Source of the DNA: Alkaliphilus peptidifermentans DSM 18978
GTDB lineage: Bacteria > Bacillota > Clostridia > Peptostreptococcales > Natronincolaceae
DNA: 64,000 bases
Direction: 5' to 3'
NCBI RefSeq assembly: GCF_900101495.1
Contig: NZ_FMUS01000011.1
Span: forward strand, 62,001-126,000
Position 1 is the first letter of the stretch. The number at the start of each line of letters is the position of its first letter. Of this stretch, positions 9,386-17,929 are shown piece by piece. Position numbers and translations under genes: made by a program. The notes under the pieces were generated by a model. That model searched no databases. It saw only the letters and a program-made list of their open reading frames with translations, and was not told where the DNA came from.

Positions 9386-9402
9386 ATTACAGCAGTATTA
9401 CA
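9386..9402 (-). promoter_or_regulatory. WalR-type direct repeat upstream of the secreted unknown gene
   Basis: On the minus strand the sequence is TGTAAT-ACTGC-TGTAAT, an exact match to the published WalR consensus TGTWAH-N5-TGTWAH. It lies between walK and the 161-residue secreted protein, in the same orientation as that gene and about 60 bases before its start codon. Confidence 0.6.
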
Positions 9403-9419
9403 AGGAAATTAAAAATAAA

Positions 9420-11216
9420 TTACACAACATTTTCCTGTAAAATAGGAAGAGTAATTACCACTAGTGTTCCCTCTCCTTCTTTACTTATTATTCTTATTTC
9501 TCCATCATGAACGTCAATTATCTCCTTTGCAATGGCTAGTCCAAGCCCCGTGCCACCCATTTCTCGAGATCGAGCCTTGTCAACACGATAAAACCTTTCA
9601 AATATCCTTGGCATGTCTGCTTCAGGAATACCTATCCCATTATCCTGAATTTCAAGAGTTATGTCATTACCCATTTTTATCAGATCAATAATAACCTCTC
9701 CATTATTGGGAGTATACTTTATAGAATTACTAAGAATGTTTAATAGTACCTGCTCTATTCGGTCTTCGTCTCCAAAAATATATACCGGTTCTTTAAGTAG
9801 CTTTAAGTTCATTCTCTGCTGTTTACCATGGGCATAAACCTCTAGCTTTGATGTTGCTTTCTTAACTATATAATTTATATCAATAGGCTTTTTATTCCAT
9901 TTCGCCTGTTGAAAATCTAAATTTGAAAGTTGTAATAAATCCCTTACTAAACGAGACATTCTATCTGCTTCTGTATCAATAACATTCAAAAACCTAAATA
10001 ACAGCTCCTGATTTTCAGCAGCTCCATCTAAAAGCGTCTCTGTATAGCTTTTAATTGTTGTTAGAGGGGTTTTAAGTTCATGGGAAACATTGGCCACGAA
10101 CTCCCTTCTCATATGTTCAAGTCTCTCTTCTTCTGTAACATCTTGCAGCAGTACTATTATTCCGCCAAAATCACCTTTATCATTCCTATAGGGTGCATAA
10201 TTAGCTCTTAGAGTTATTCCTTCACCCATAGATAGCATCTGACTCCCTGACCAATCGTTTCCACTATTCATAAGATTACATATTGTTAGCTGGTCATTTA
10301 GTTCAGCGAAAATTTCATCAAAGACTTTATCCTTTAAGCTTTCTTCATCCATCATTAACAATTCCATGGCTCTAGGATTTGCATGTATGATAGTTCCTTC
10401 AACAGTTGCTGCAATAATACCATCTGCCATATAGGTTATAATAGTATCCATTTTTTGCTTTTCACTGGACATTTCCTGTAAAACCGATTTCAATCTGGCT
10501 GTAAGAAAGTTGAACATGTTTGCTAATTGTCCAATTTCGTCATCTGACTTCACTTCCACCACCTGATCAAAATCACCCTTTGCCATTTTTTCCGCTTTAA
10601 CTGTAACATCATTTATTGGTCCTGTAATGCTTTTGGCAATAAAATAACCCAGTACAACTGTAATAAACAAAGCTAGTATAGTTGCTCTTATCAAGATATC
10701 CTTAGAATCGTCAAGGGTCTTATAAATATCTGATAAATCACTCCTAAGATAAATAGCCCCTATTATTCGACTATGCTCATCATATAATGGATAAACAATA
10801 TTTTTCGAGCTTCTTAATCCAGATTTAGGTAAAATATCCTTCTCTGAAAATTCTGCTCCACTAAATGCATTTGTAATTAAGTCCGTCTCTAAAATATCTA
10901 ATGCATTGTGATTTAGATAGTATGGATTTGTACTGGAGATAATCGTAAAGTTTGTATCCTTATCAATAATATAAATCTCCATTCCCATACGCTCATAGGC
11001 TTTAATATTCTCTTGAATATCCTGTTTATTATTCTGCCAGTTATTCTCCCTCAACGTAGCCATAACTGTACTGGCTGTAGAAGTAAGATTGTTTCGGACA
11101 ACTTCCAGGTGATATTGTTCAAATTGCTGAATTAAAAATACACCTATAATTATCATCGCTATAAAAACCAGCAAAAAATAGATGATTATAAATTTCCATC
11201 TTATACTTTTAAACAT
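9420..11216 (-). CDS. walK: WalK sensor histidine kinase
   Basis: 598 residues in the classical WalK order: helix 1 (7-30), extracellular sensor domain (31-175), helix 2 (177-197), HAMP (195-247), PAS (255-365), HisKA with phospho-acceptor His379 in VSHELKTPL, and HATPase (475-593) with NILSNSIKYTPNN, DNGIGIP and GGTGLGLAI. WalK phosphorylates WalR to control autolysins and wall synthesis; the pair is essential in many Firmicutes. It begins two bases after the walR stop, so translation is probably coupled. No residue expected for catalysis is missing. Confidence 0.96.
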   Translation of the reverse strand: MFKSIRWKFIIIYFLLVFIAMIIIGVFLIQQFEQYHLEVVRNNLTSTASTVMATLRENNWQNNKQDIQENIKAYERMGMEIYIIDKDTNFTIISSTNPYYLNHNALDILETDLITNAFSGAEFSEKDILPKSGLRSSKNIVYPLYDEHSRIIGAIYLRSDLSDIYKTLDDSKDILIRATILALFITVVLGYFIAKSITGPINDVTVKAEKMAKGDFDQVVEVKSDDEIGQLANMFNFLTARLKSVLQEMSSEKQKMDTIITYMADGIIAATVEGTIIHANPRAMELLMMDEESLKDKVFDEIFAELNDQLTICNLMNSGNDWSGSQMLSMGEGITLRANYAPYRNDKGDFGGIIVLLQDVTEEERLEHMRREFVANVSHELKTPLTTIKSYTETLLDGAAENQELLFRFLNVIDTEADRMSRLVRDLLQLSNLDFQQAKWNKKPIDINYIVKKATSKLEVYAHGKQQRMNLKLLKEPVYIFGDEDRIEQVLLNILSNSIKYTPNNGEVIIDLIKMGNDITLEIQDNGIGIPEADMPRIFERFYRVDKARSREMGGTGLGLAIAKEIIDVHDGEIRIISKEGEGTLVVITLPILQENVV

Positions 11217-11218
11217 CC

Positions 11219-11908
11219 CTATGCCCTCCTAAAGTAGTATCCGACTCCCCTCTTTGTCATAATAAATTTCGGACTACTGGAGTTGTCTTCAATTTTTTCT
11301 CTTAATCTTCTAATGGTAACATCTACCGTACGAATATCTCCATAATATTCATATCCCCAAACCTCTTTTAATAATTGTTCTCGCGTAAATACCTGCTCCG
11401 CCTGAGTAGCCAGAAACCTCAACAGTTCAAATTCTCTTGATGTTAGCTCTACTACATCTTTATCTTTTTTTACCTCATACTTGTTGAAGTCAATAGAAAG
11501 TAACCCTGAGGTAATAATATCGCCTTTTTTGCTGCCATCAGAAATATTTGTTCTTCTTAAATTTGCCTTAACCCTCGCAAGAAGCTCACGCATCCCAAAT
11601 GGCTTAGTAATATAATCATCCGCTCCCATTTCCAGTCCAAGCACTTTATCAAGCTCTTCTTCTTTAGCAGTTAACATCAGTATAGGCATTGAAAAGCTTT
11701 CTCTTATTTTTCTGCAAACTTGAAACCCGTCGATTTTAGGAAGCATAACATCCAAGAGTATTAAGTCGGGTGTATTTATACTAACTTTACTAAGGGCTTC
11801 TTCTCCATCGTATGCTACCTCAACCGTATATCCTTCCTTCTCTAAATTAAACTTAACAATTTCTGCAATCGGTTTTTCGTCTTCAACCAACAGAATTTTT
11901 TTATCCAT
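11219..11908 (-). CDS. walR: WalR response regulator (OmpR/PhoB class)
   Basis: 229 residues. The receiver domain (1-120) carries acidic residues in LVEDE and the phospho-acceptor Asp53 in LLDVMLPKIDG, with Lys in TKPFGMREL. The C-terminal winged helix (132-229) includes REFELLRFLA and GEDIRTVDVTIRRLR-type recognition elements. I start at ATG 11908, preceded by GAGGTGG at proper spacing, rather than a GTG four codons earlier that overlaps that ribosome-binding site. It heads the walR-walK-secreted protein-walH-walI operon. Two candidate WalR sites occur in this window (9386, 16077). Confidence 0.96.
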   Translation of the reverse strand: MDKKILLVEDEKPIAEIVKFNLEKEGYTVEVAYDGEEALSKVSINTPDLILLDVMLPKIDGFQVCRKIRESFSMPILMLTAKEEELDKVLGLEMGADDYITKPFGMRELLARVKANLRRTNISDGSKKGDIITSGLLSIDFNKYEVKKDKDVVELTSREFELLRFLATQAEQVFTREQLLKEVWGYEYYGDIRTVDVTIRRLREKIEDNSSSPKFIMTKRGVGYYFRRA

Positions 11909-11956
11909 GTTTAATACCACCTCAAATTGGGATTTATTAAATCTATGATTCTACTT

Positions 11957-11984
11957 TTTATATAAAAATCCTTCATTTACACAA
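11957..11984 (-). promoter_or_regulatory. Possible sigma-A promoter of the wal operon
   Basis: TTGTGT, a 16-base spacer and TATAAA are found 50-75 bases before the walR start on the minus strand. The match is moderate and the region is AT-rich, so this is tentative. Confidence 0.35.
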
Positions 11985-12134
11985 TATGAATTTAGTTAAT
12001 TACTATATCAAAAAAAAAAAAGATACCGAATATTTATGTAATCAGGAGCCATAAAAAGAGTGACTCCTTAAAGTCCACATAAATTCTTAATTGTTCTTAT
12101 TTAATAATTTTCTTACCTGCATAAATTTAATCAT

Positions 12135-12929
12135 CTACTGTGTGAACAAATAATGATATTCCTTAATTTGGGTCCCTTGTCCTAAATCATTTATTAGCTG
12201 TATCAAGTCTTCAACTCCCTGTAGTTGAACATAGCTCTTAACCAATCGAAATGACTTTGTATAGGCTTTATATTGATTTAATCGATGAAAATCATAAGTT
12301 AGTTCATCAATAGTGAAATCTATCTCCTCATCTGTCAGCTCTTCTCCCCATTTATAACCATCAATCTCATATTCAAAGTACAGACTTACTCCTTCAGTAA
12401 ACCAAATAGGAAAATTACCTTTAGCCAAACGATCGGTTAAAAGATGTACAAGCTCATGAAGTATTGGCCCCTCGTCATAATATCTTTCTCGGTATTCGGC
12501 TTCATTAAACCATATCAACGGGTTAGATATATGAATTGTATTTCCATAATATACTCCCATAGGGGGATTCCCTTTGTTCAGCATTGTAGCAGCCATCATT
12601 TGATCAAGGTCATCATAAATTACCATTCTCACCTTTTCTCGGGGATTATGGTTAAATACTTCTGTTGCTGCTTTATACTTATCCTCAGCTGTATCAATTA
12701 TAAAGCTTAATAGATCTTCATCATAGCCTGGATGTCTAATTATATAGTTATCTGTTTCAATTGTTTCATAATCCCTTATATAATAAGAAACTATCTGATA
12801 TTCTACTAACCTTAATGCAGGTCTATATAATCCAGCTACAGGCTTAATAGATAGGTGGGTATTAAGGATCAATAATACAAATACACCAACTGCAAATAGC
12901 TTCCACTTATTATCTTTAAATCCTCTCAT
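12135..12929 (-). CDS. Membrane-anchored MA-clan (gluzincin) metallopeptidase-like protein
   Basis: 264 residues. An N-terminal helix (9-23) suggests an anchored or exported protein. The zinc motif HELVH is at 158-162, with the downstream glutamate ligand in FTEG at 179, as in peptidase_MA-type proteins. The family is poorly characterised; a zinc protease acting outside the membrane is a reasonable inference. I start at ATG 12929 because AAAGGAGG sits just upstream; the longer frame to 13007 adds an implausible N-terminus. It is transcribed apart from the wal operon and next to a divergent subtilase gene. Confidence 0.82.
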   Translation of the reverse strand: MRGFKDNKWKLFAVGVFVLLILNTHLSIKPVAGLYRPALRLVEYQIVSYYIRDYETIETDNYIIRHPGYDEDLLSFIIDTAEDKYKAATEVFNHNPREKVRMVIYDDLDQMMAATMLNKGNPPMGVYYGNTIHISNPLIWFNEAEYRERYYDEGPILHELVHLLTDRLAKGNFPIWFTEGVSLYFEYEIDGYKWGEELTDEEIDFTIDELTYDFHRLNQYKAYTKSFRLVKSYVQLQGVEDLIQLINDLGQGTQIKEYHYLFTQ

Positions 12930-13127
12930 ATCTATCTCCTCCTTTAATTTGAGATATGTATGAGACAGAACAATAATATTATAGCACAATTTTATGTAAA
13001 CTTCCATCTGTGAATTCCTAGCATTTTTTACAAAGGTTTTGTTATCTGCTGTCCCATCTTATTTCTAGCACTTTTTTTATTTTATAGCATAGTCTATATT
13101 AGAATGAAGATGAAGGAGGTCCCTTTT

Positions 13128-14432
13128 GTGTTTGGATATAGTAATATTATTGAAGACCTTGTTGCCGAAAGGCTAATGGTTATGAATACCGATGAAGAAG
13201 AGCTTCCTGTCATTATCTCGGCTAAAGACTGTGAGTGTGATGACCTTGAAGCGTTTGTTATTAAAATGGGAGGTAAAGTAAAGCATAAGCTGCATTTAAT
13301 AAATGCAGTAGCTGCATATATGCCTTCAGTTGGAGTACGTTCAGTCGCTAGAGATAGATTTGTAGAAAAAATTCAATTAGATGATAAAGCCTATAAATTA
13401 ATGGACATTGCTACAGTCACGGTTGGCTCTGATTATGCTAATGAATACGGTCTGACAGGGAAGGACGTTACTGTAGCAGTAATTGATACAGGTATCTATC
13501 CCCATAGTGATTTAGTACGTCCTACTAATAGAATTATTGGTTTTAAAGATTTTGTCGGAAACAAAAAAAACCCATATGATGATGATGGCCACGGAACTCA
13601 TGTAGCTGGAATAATAGGAGGTAATGGTTTTGCTTCCAGAGGAAAGTACATGGGGATTGCTCCCGATGCCAATCTTGTAGGAGTAAAGGTTTTAGATCAT
13701 GAGGGAGGAGGAAGCATTTCCGATGTTATTGCAGGGATTCAGTGGGTTATAGAAAATAAAAATAAGTATAATATAAAGGTAATAACCCTATCTCTAGGAA
13801 CCAAGGCAAAGTCACCTTACCATGAAGACCCTCTATGCAAGGCCGTTGATGCCGCTGTTAGATCCGGTATAACTGTTGTAGGTGCAGCTGGTAATAATGG
13901 TCCAGAGAAGTCTACTATTAACTCCCCAGCTATTAGTCCTAATATTATTTCAGTAGGAGCATGTGATGATCGTAGCGGAAGTAATCCTTCATCAATAACT
14001 ATTGCAGATTTCTCCAGCAGAGGTCCTACTCCTGATGGTATTATGAAGCCAGATATAATCGCACCTGGTGTTAAGATTAATTCTCTTGGTACTGAAAACA
14101 ATAATTATGTTAGCTTAAGCGGTACTTCAATGGCTGCTCCCGTAGTTGCTGGTTGTTCAGCGTTGATTTATGAAAGCAATCCATCATATAGCCCTGCTCA
14201 GGTAAAGGCTCTTGTTACAAATAGTGCCGAATCATTAGGTTATCCCCACCAAGAGCAAGGTGCTGGTCTGTTGGATATAAGAAAAATCCTCAGCACCACA
14301 AATCCCAATCCAATTCCTCGTAAGCCCGATAATTCTACGCCTAAAGTAGATAACAGCTATAAGGATTTATACACAGGCTTTCATAGTTGGTACTTTGTTA
14401 TATTCATAGTTTTCCTCGTTTTAATCTTATAG
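13128..14432 (+). CDS. S8-family subtilisin-like serine protease with a C-terminal membrane anchor
   Basis: 434 residues from GTG 13128. The start is set by AAGGAGGT seven bases upstream, which lies inside the longer frame that begins at 13104. A propeptide-like N-terminal region (about 1-95) precedes the catalytic domain with Asp120 (VIDTGI), His155 (GHGTHVAG), the oxyanion Asn256 (AAGNNG) and Ser334 (GTSMAAP). The domain order resembles AprX-type subtilases, usually cytosolic. The last 15 residues (WYFVIFIVFLVLIL) form a C-terminal helix and no signal peptide is visible, so topology is uncertain. It is one of few plus-strand genes left of oriC. Confidence 0.93.
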   Translation: MFGYSNIIEDLVAERLMVMNTDEEELPVIISAKDCECDDLEAFVIKMGGKVKHKLHLINAVAAYMPSVGVRSVARDRFVEKIQLDDKAYKLMDIATVTVGSDYANEYGLTGKDVTVAVIDTGIYPHSDLVRPTNRIIGFKDFVGNKKNPYDDDGHGTHVAGIIGGNGFASRGKYMGIAPDANLVGVKVLDHEGGGSISDVIAGIQWVIENKNKYNIKVITLSLGTKAKSPYHEDPLCKAVDAAVRSGITVVGAAGNNGPEKSTINSPAISPNIISVGACDDRSGSNPSSITIADFSSRGPTPDGIMKPDIIAPGVKINSLGTENNNYVSLSGTSMAAPVVAGCSALIYESNPSYSPAQVKALVTNSAESLGYPHQEQGAGLLDIRKILSTTNPNPIPRKPDNSTPKVDNSYKDLYTGFHSWYFVIFIVFLVLIL

Positions 14433-14446
14433 ATAGGCTAATAATA

Positions 14447-14473
14447 AAAGCGTGACTTCTATAGTCACGCTTT
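14447..14473. terminator. Bidirectional terminator between the S8 and M23 peptidase genes
   Basis: An 11-pair perfect stem AAAGCGTGACT/AGTCACGCTTT with loop TCTAT separates two convergent genes and can serve both. Confidence 0.85.
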
Positions 14474-14480
14474 AGTATTC

Positions 14481-15971
14481 TTAATAACTAACAAAACTTA
14501 ATGGATTGACAGGGGTTCCATCTTTTCTTACCTCAAAATGCAAATGTGGACCTGTACTATTACCTGTACTCCCTACTGTGGCTATTTTTTCGCCTTTATA
14601 CACCCTATCTCCTTCTTCTACAAGAAGTGTTTTACAATGAGCATAGTAGGTTTGGTAACCATTTTCGTGATCTATAATAACTAAATTTCCATAGCCACCA
14701 TTCCAGCCAGCAAAACTAACCTTTCCTCCATCAGCAGCTTCAATATCTGTACCACTTGATGCTGAAATATCTATTCCCTCATGTCGTCTGCCCCATCTAG
14801 TCCCGAAACCAGATGAAAGCTTTCCACGAGTCGGATTGGAAAAGTTTCCCGTTGCCATTGTTTTAGGCCTTGGTTTAGTACCTTCGGCTATAACTCTGGT
14901 TTTAGGCTCAGACAAAATAATTTCTTCCAATACCTCTCTACCAACTTCTACTCCGTTTTCTTTTATAATATATGCCTTTACTTCTCTCATACCTTCTGTT
15001 CCTTGTACTATAATCTTTCGATCACCAGTATATAAGGAATCTGTACTTTCATAGTCAGTATCAAAGGCTATTGTTTCTACTAATTCTGCATATTCCATTG
15101 TGACTACAGAAATATATGGCTTTGGTACAATAAGGCTTATCTTTTGTCCAATTTGTAATTTGTCTGGATTTATACTTGGGTTAGCAGTGGCTATATCTTC
15201 TACCGAAAGATCATACTTTAATGCAATTGACCATGTGCTTTCACCCTTTTGAACTTCATGGGTTTTTTCTTCATCCGTACCCTTAACTATATAGTTAATT
15301 GCATCCTCTTTACTTCTAATTACTCCTGCTTTAGTGAATATTTCTACCAGCTCTACCTTCTCTTTAAAATCAATGGAGGTGTATTTATTTTCTTCCTCGT
15401 TAACATATGGTGCCTTTAATTCTTGTAATACAGATTCTGCTGTTCTTTTATCTCTAAGCTGTATTACTTCGTTACCATCAACATATATGGCTACTGAGTT
15501 AACCTTGATATCTAATCTATTTATAATATTTATAATGATATCTCCATGGGAGGTTATCATTTCATCATCGGCACTAATCCTTTTTACTTGAATCTCATCG
15601 GTAAAGTTTACATCTTGCTCATAGAATTGTTTTACCTGCTCCTTTGCATCTTCAAGGGCATCCCAGAAATCTTCTTGACTTCTTACGATAGCTAAGGAAC
15701 TTCCTCCAAGCTCGATTTCAAAGGCTCTTAAGGAAGAATTGGCCACTTGATTAAGAAGTAATGCTCCCCCAAGCACTACAACCATTGCAATACATCCTAT
15801 TATATAAATCAATTGCTTGTTCTTTTTTAAGTCAATTCTATTGAAGCTTTGTAATGCCTTTGTGTTTTTATAAAGCCTAAGCCTTTGAACTCCAATTCTC
15901 GAATAATAATCAAATACCTTCAGCATATGCTTTGCTTTCTTTTGGAAAAGCATCATAAATCTATGATTCAT
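14481..15971 (-). CDS. LysM-G5-M23 cell-wall endopeptidase
   Basis: 496 residues. One membrane helix at 54-74 leads to an extracellular part. A LysM peptidoglycan-binding domain occupies 238-283 (HEVQKGESTWSIALKY), a G5 domain about 285-365 and an M23 lysostaphin-type domain 385-496. Zinc ligands are visible as His397 and Asp401 (RRHEGIDIS) and His478 in GPHLHFE; His445 (YYAHC) is the other active-site histidine. M23 enzymes cut peptide cross-bridges in peptidoglycan. A WalR-type direct repeat lies 106 bases upstream (16077-16093), consistent with control by the WalRK system encoded in the same window. Confidence 0.93.
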   Translation of the reverse strand: MNHRFMMLFQKKAKHMLKVFDYYSRIGVQRLRLYKNTKALQSFNRIDLKKNKQLIYIIGCIAMVVVLGGALLLNQVANSSLRAFEIELGGSSLAIVRSQEDFWDALEDAKEQVKQFYEQDVNFTDEIQVKRISADDEMITSHGDIIINIINRLDIKVNSVAIYVDGNEVIQLRDKRTAESVLQELKAPYVNEEENKYTSIDFKEKVELVEIFTKAGVIRSKEDAINYIVKGTDEEKTHEVQKGESTWSIALKYDLSVEDIATANPSINPDKLQIGQKISLIVPKPYISVVTMEYAELVETIAFDTDYESTDSLYTGDRKIIVQGTEGMREVKAYIIKENGVEVGREVLEEIILSEPKTRVIAEGTKPRPKTMATGNFSNPTRGKLSSGFGTRWGRRHEGIDISASSGTDIEAADGGKVSFAGWNGGYGNLVIIDHENGYQTYYAHCKTLLVEEGDRVYKGEKIATVGSTGNSTGPHLHFEVRKDGTPVNPLSFVSY

Positions 15972-16076
15972 ATCCTAATCTCCCCTCAAAGTATAGGCTT
16001 TTTATATGCTATAACGAATAATCTATATTTCAATATGATGTAAGCATCTAGTCATTTTAGATTTTTATAGGACTTT

Positions 16077-16093
16077 TGTAATATATTTGTAAT
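16077..16093 (+). promoter_or_regulatory. WalR-type direct repeat upstream of the M23 peptidase gene
   Basis: TGTAAT-ATATT-TGTAAT matches the WalR consensus TGTWAH-N5-TGTWAH without a mismatch. It reads on the strand opposite to the downstream M23 gene, which is tolerated in some WalR regulons but weakens a simple activation model. Confidence 0.5.
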
Positions 16094-16187
16094 AATTCTT
16101 TTTTCATTATATACTATTTTTTAACCTGGATACAAGTCCAAACTAATGTTTTTTTATATTTTTTTATTTTATACATGGTTTATAAAA

Positions 16188-17687
16188 TTATTCAAATGTT
16201 ATATTTAACCATTCATTAAATAATGGTTTAATATCCTTTTTTGTATTTGACTGCATTATTGTAAAAAAGTCAGATGTAGTAGCATTTTTAAATTGATAGG
16301 TTTCGAAATATTCCCTCAGACCTTCTATAAAGGCTTTATCCCCTATTTCATTTCTTATTTCCTCAATAAACATAGCTCCTTTGCTATATACTATACTGCT
16401 ATACTCTAAATTGCTTTCAAACTCTCTTAAGCTTCTTAGTATTCCTTCTCCTCTATCAGGTTCTATTTCAATAAAGTTTTCATATTGAGCCTTAATCATC
16501 TTTTCAAAAATTTGCTCCTTTATATGTTCCCCATATTTTTCCTCAAAATACATTAATGTGGAATACTCTGTCAATGCCTCATCTAACCATGGCTCTCTCA
16601 CCTCATTATTACCAACTATACCATACCACCATTGATGGGCTATTTCATGGGCTATTACATACTCTAGTGGGAAATCCTCCTTCATTTCATATAAATCTTT
16701 ACTAATCATAACTAAATTTGGGTACTCCATACCGCCAAGAAAAAAATCGCATGCAACAATAGACACCTGTTTATAAGGGTACTTTCCAAATAAGCTGTTA
16801 AATATTTTAATAGAATCTATACCATATTGCAGTGCCTCTATCTTTTTCTCTTCTCCCAGTGTAAATGAGTTAACATTTATTCCATCTACTATTCCTTGAT
16901 GAACTTCAAACCCTTTACTTAGAATTAAAGCAAAATCCCGAACATATTCACCTCTTATTTTATATGTATTATGCTCTTTTTTATTAATTGTCTCTATAAT
17001 ATCTCCCGTTGTAGCCATTTTAAATTCAAGTGGTATGGTTATTGTTACATCATAGATAGCTATGTCGCTATAGAAGGGATCTCCAATGGAATAGTAAGGA
17101 TCTAAATTCCATCCCCTCTCATCATAAACCGATAGTATGGGGTACCAATTGCTTATGTTAACTGTGTCCTCACCATATCCCAGTCTAGAATTCACATTAG
17201 GGATCTTTACATCAAAATCAATAAGTATATCTACAACCTTTCCTACTCTTAAAGGTTCCTTCAGGGTTATTCTTAAAAGATTATCCTTCTCTCCCATTAC
17301 TTTAAAATCTGCTTTTCTCCCATTTTCCTTAACTGATAATAAATCAATCCAGCCCGCACTAAATCCGTTGGGATATACTAAGTTAATTTCTTTTTTTTCG
17401 AAGGGTACAATATCTTTTCTTCGAAAGGTATTTGGATACAAGTGTAGATATATATTAGACAAGTCTTTATCTGTATTATTTCTATATTGCAATCGTTGGT
17501 TGGCTGTTATTTTCATACTTTCTTCATTAAACTCAGCATTAATTTCATAAAAGGGTAGGTTTTTTTCTTCATGTCTGCCAATAACCCATTCTTCCTCTAT
17601 CCCTATGTAATAGCTATGTATAAAAAAGGTTGTAAGAATTATTCCCAAAACAAGTGATGTAGAAATTAATTTTCTCTTTATATTCAC
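16188..17687 (-). CDS. M1-family aminopeptidase-like membrane metallopeptidase
   Basis: 499 residues with an N-terminal helix (8-27). The beta-rich domain to about 270 leads into a thermolysin-like catalytic domain. HEIAHQWW (His347, Glu348, His351) plus Glu370 in WLDEALTEYS are the M1 zinc ligands and base. GGMEYP at 318-323 stands where M1 enzymes have GAMEN, which binds the substrate N-terminus. The protein lacks the long C-terminal helical domain of full M1 aminopeptidases. It is probably exported and anchored; substrates are unknown. It is a single gene, with DnaD-like divergent upstream. Confidence 0.9.
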   Translation of the reverse strand: MNIKRKLISTSLVLGIILTTFFIHSYYIGIEEEWVIGRHEEKNLPFYEINAEFNEESMKITANQRLQYRNNTDKDLSNIYLHLYPNTFRRKDIVPFEKKEINLVYPNGFSAGWIDLLSVKENGRKADFKVMGEKDNLLRITLKEPLRVGKVVDILIDFDVKIPNVNSRLGYGEDTVNISNWYPILSVYDERGWNLDPYYSIGDPFYSDIAIYDVTITIPLEFKMATTGDIIETINKKEHNTYKIRGEYVRDFALILSKGFEVHQGIVDGINVNSFTLGEEKKIEALQYGIDSIKIFNSLFGKYPYKQVSIVACDFFLGGMEYPNLVMISKDLYEMKEDFPLEYVIAHEIAHQWWYGIVGNNEVREPWLDEALTEYSTLMYFEEKYGEHIKEQIFEKMIKAQYENFIEIEPDRGEGILRSLREFESNLEYSSIVYSKGAMFIEEIRNEIGDKAFIEGLREYFETYQFKNATTSDFFTIMQSNTKKDIKPLFNEWLNITFE

Positions 17688-17929
17688 AATAGCCCTCCTT
17701 TTGTAACCATGTTACTATTAAAATAGTATTTAATATTTATTAAATTATTCCATAATTATTATGGACATAGTCTTTGCACCTTCATTTCTGTGCACTATCT
17801 CAGTTTACTTCTCTTCATTTACATAATGTCTACTTAGAAAGGTTAATCTCTTTAAGGTGATGCATGAAATGCTTTAATTCTTATGATATAATAAAGCATT
17901 AGAATCTTTATTTAACTGGAGTGATAGTA

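Noticed and set aside
12044-12068. Hairpin AGGAGCCA/TGACTCCT after the metalloprotease gene
   Set aside because: One mismatch and the long T-run begins about 20 bases later, so it is not a normal terminator; function unclear.
12980-13020. WalR-like TGTAAA with TGTGAA
   Set aside because: The two hexamers are 14 bases apart start to start rather than 11.
17703-17715. GTAAC-CAT-GTTAC inverted repeat before the M1 peptidase gene
   Set aside because: Short arms and no second copy; too weak to assign to a regulator.
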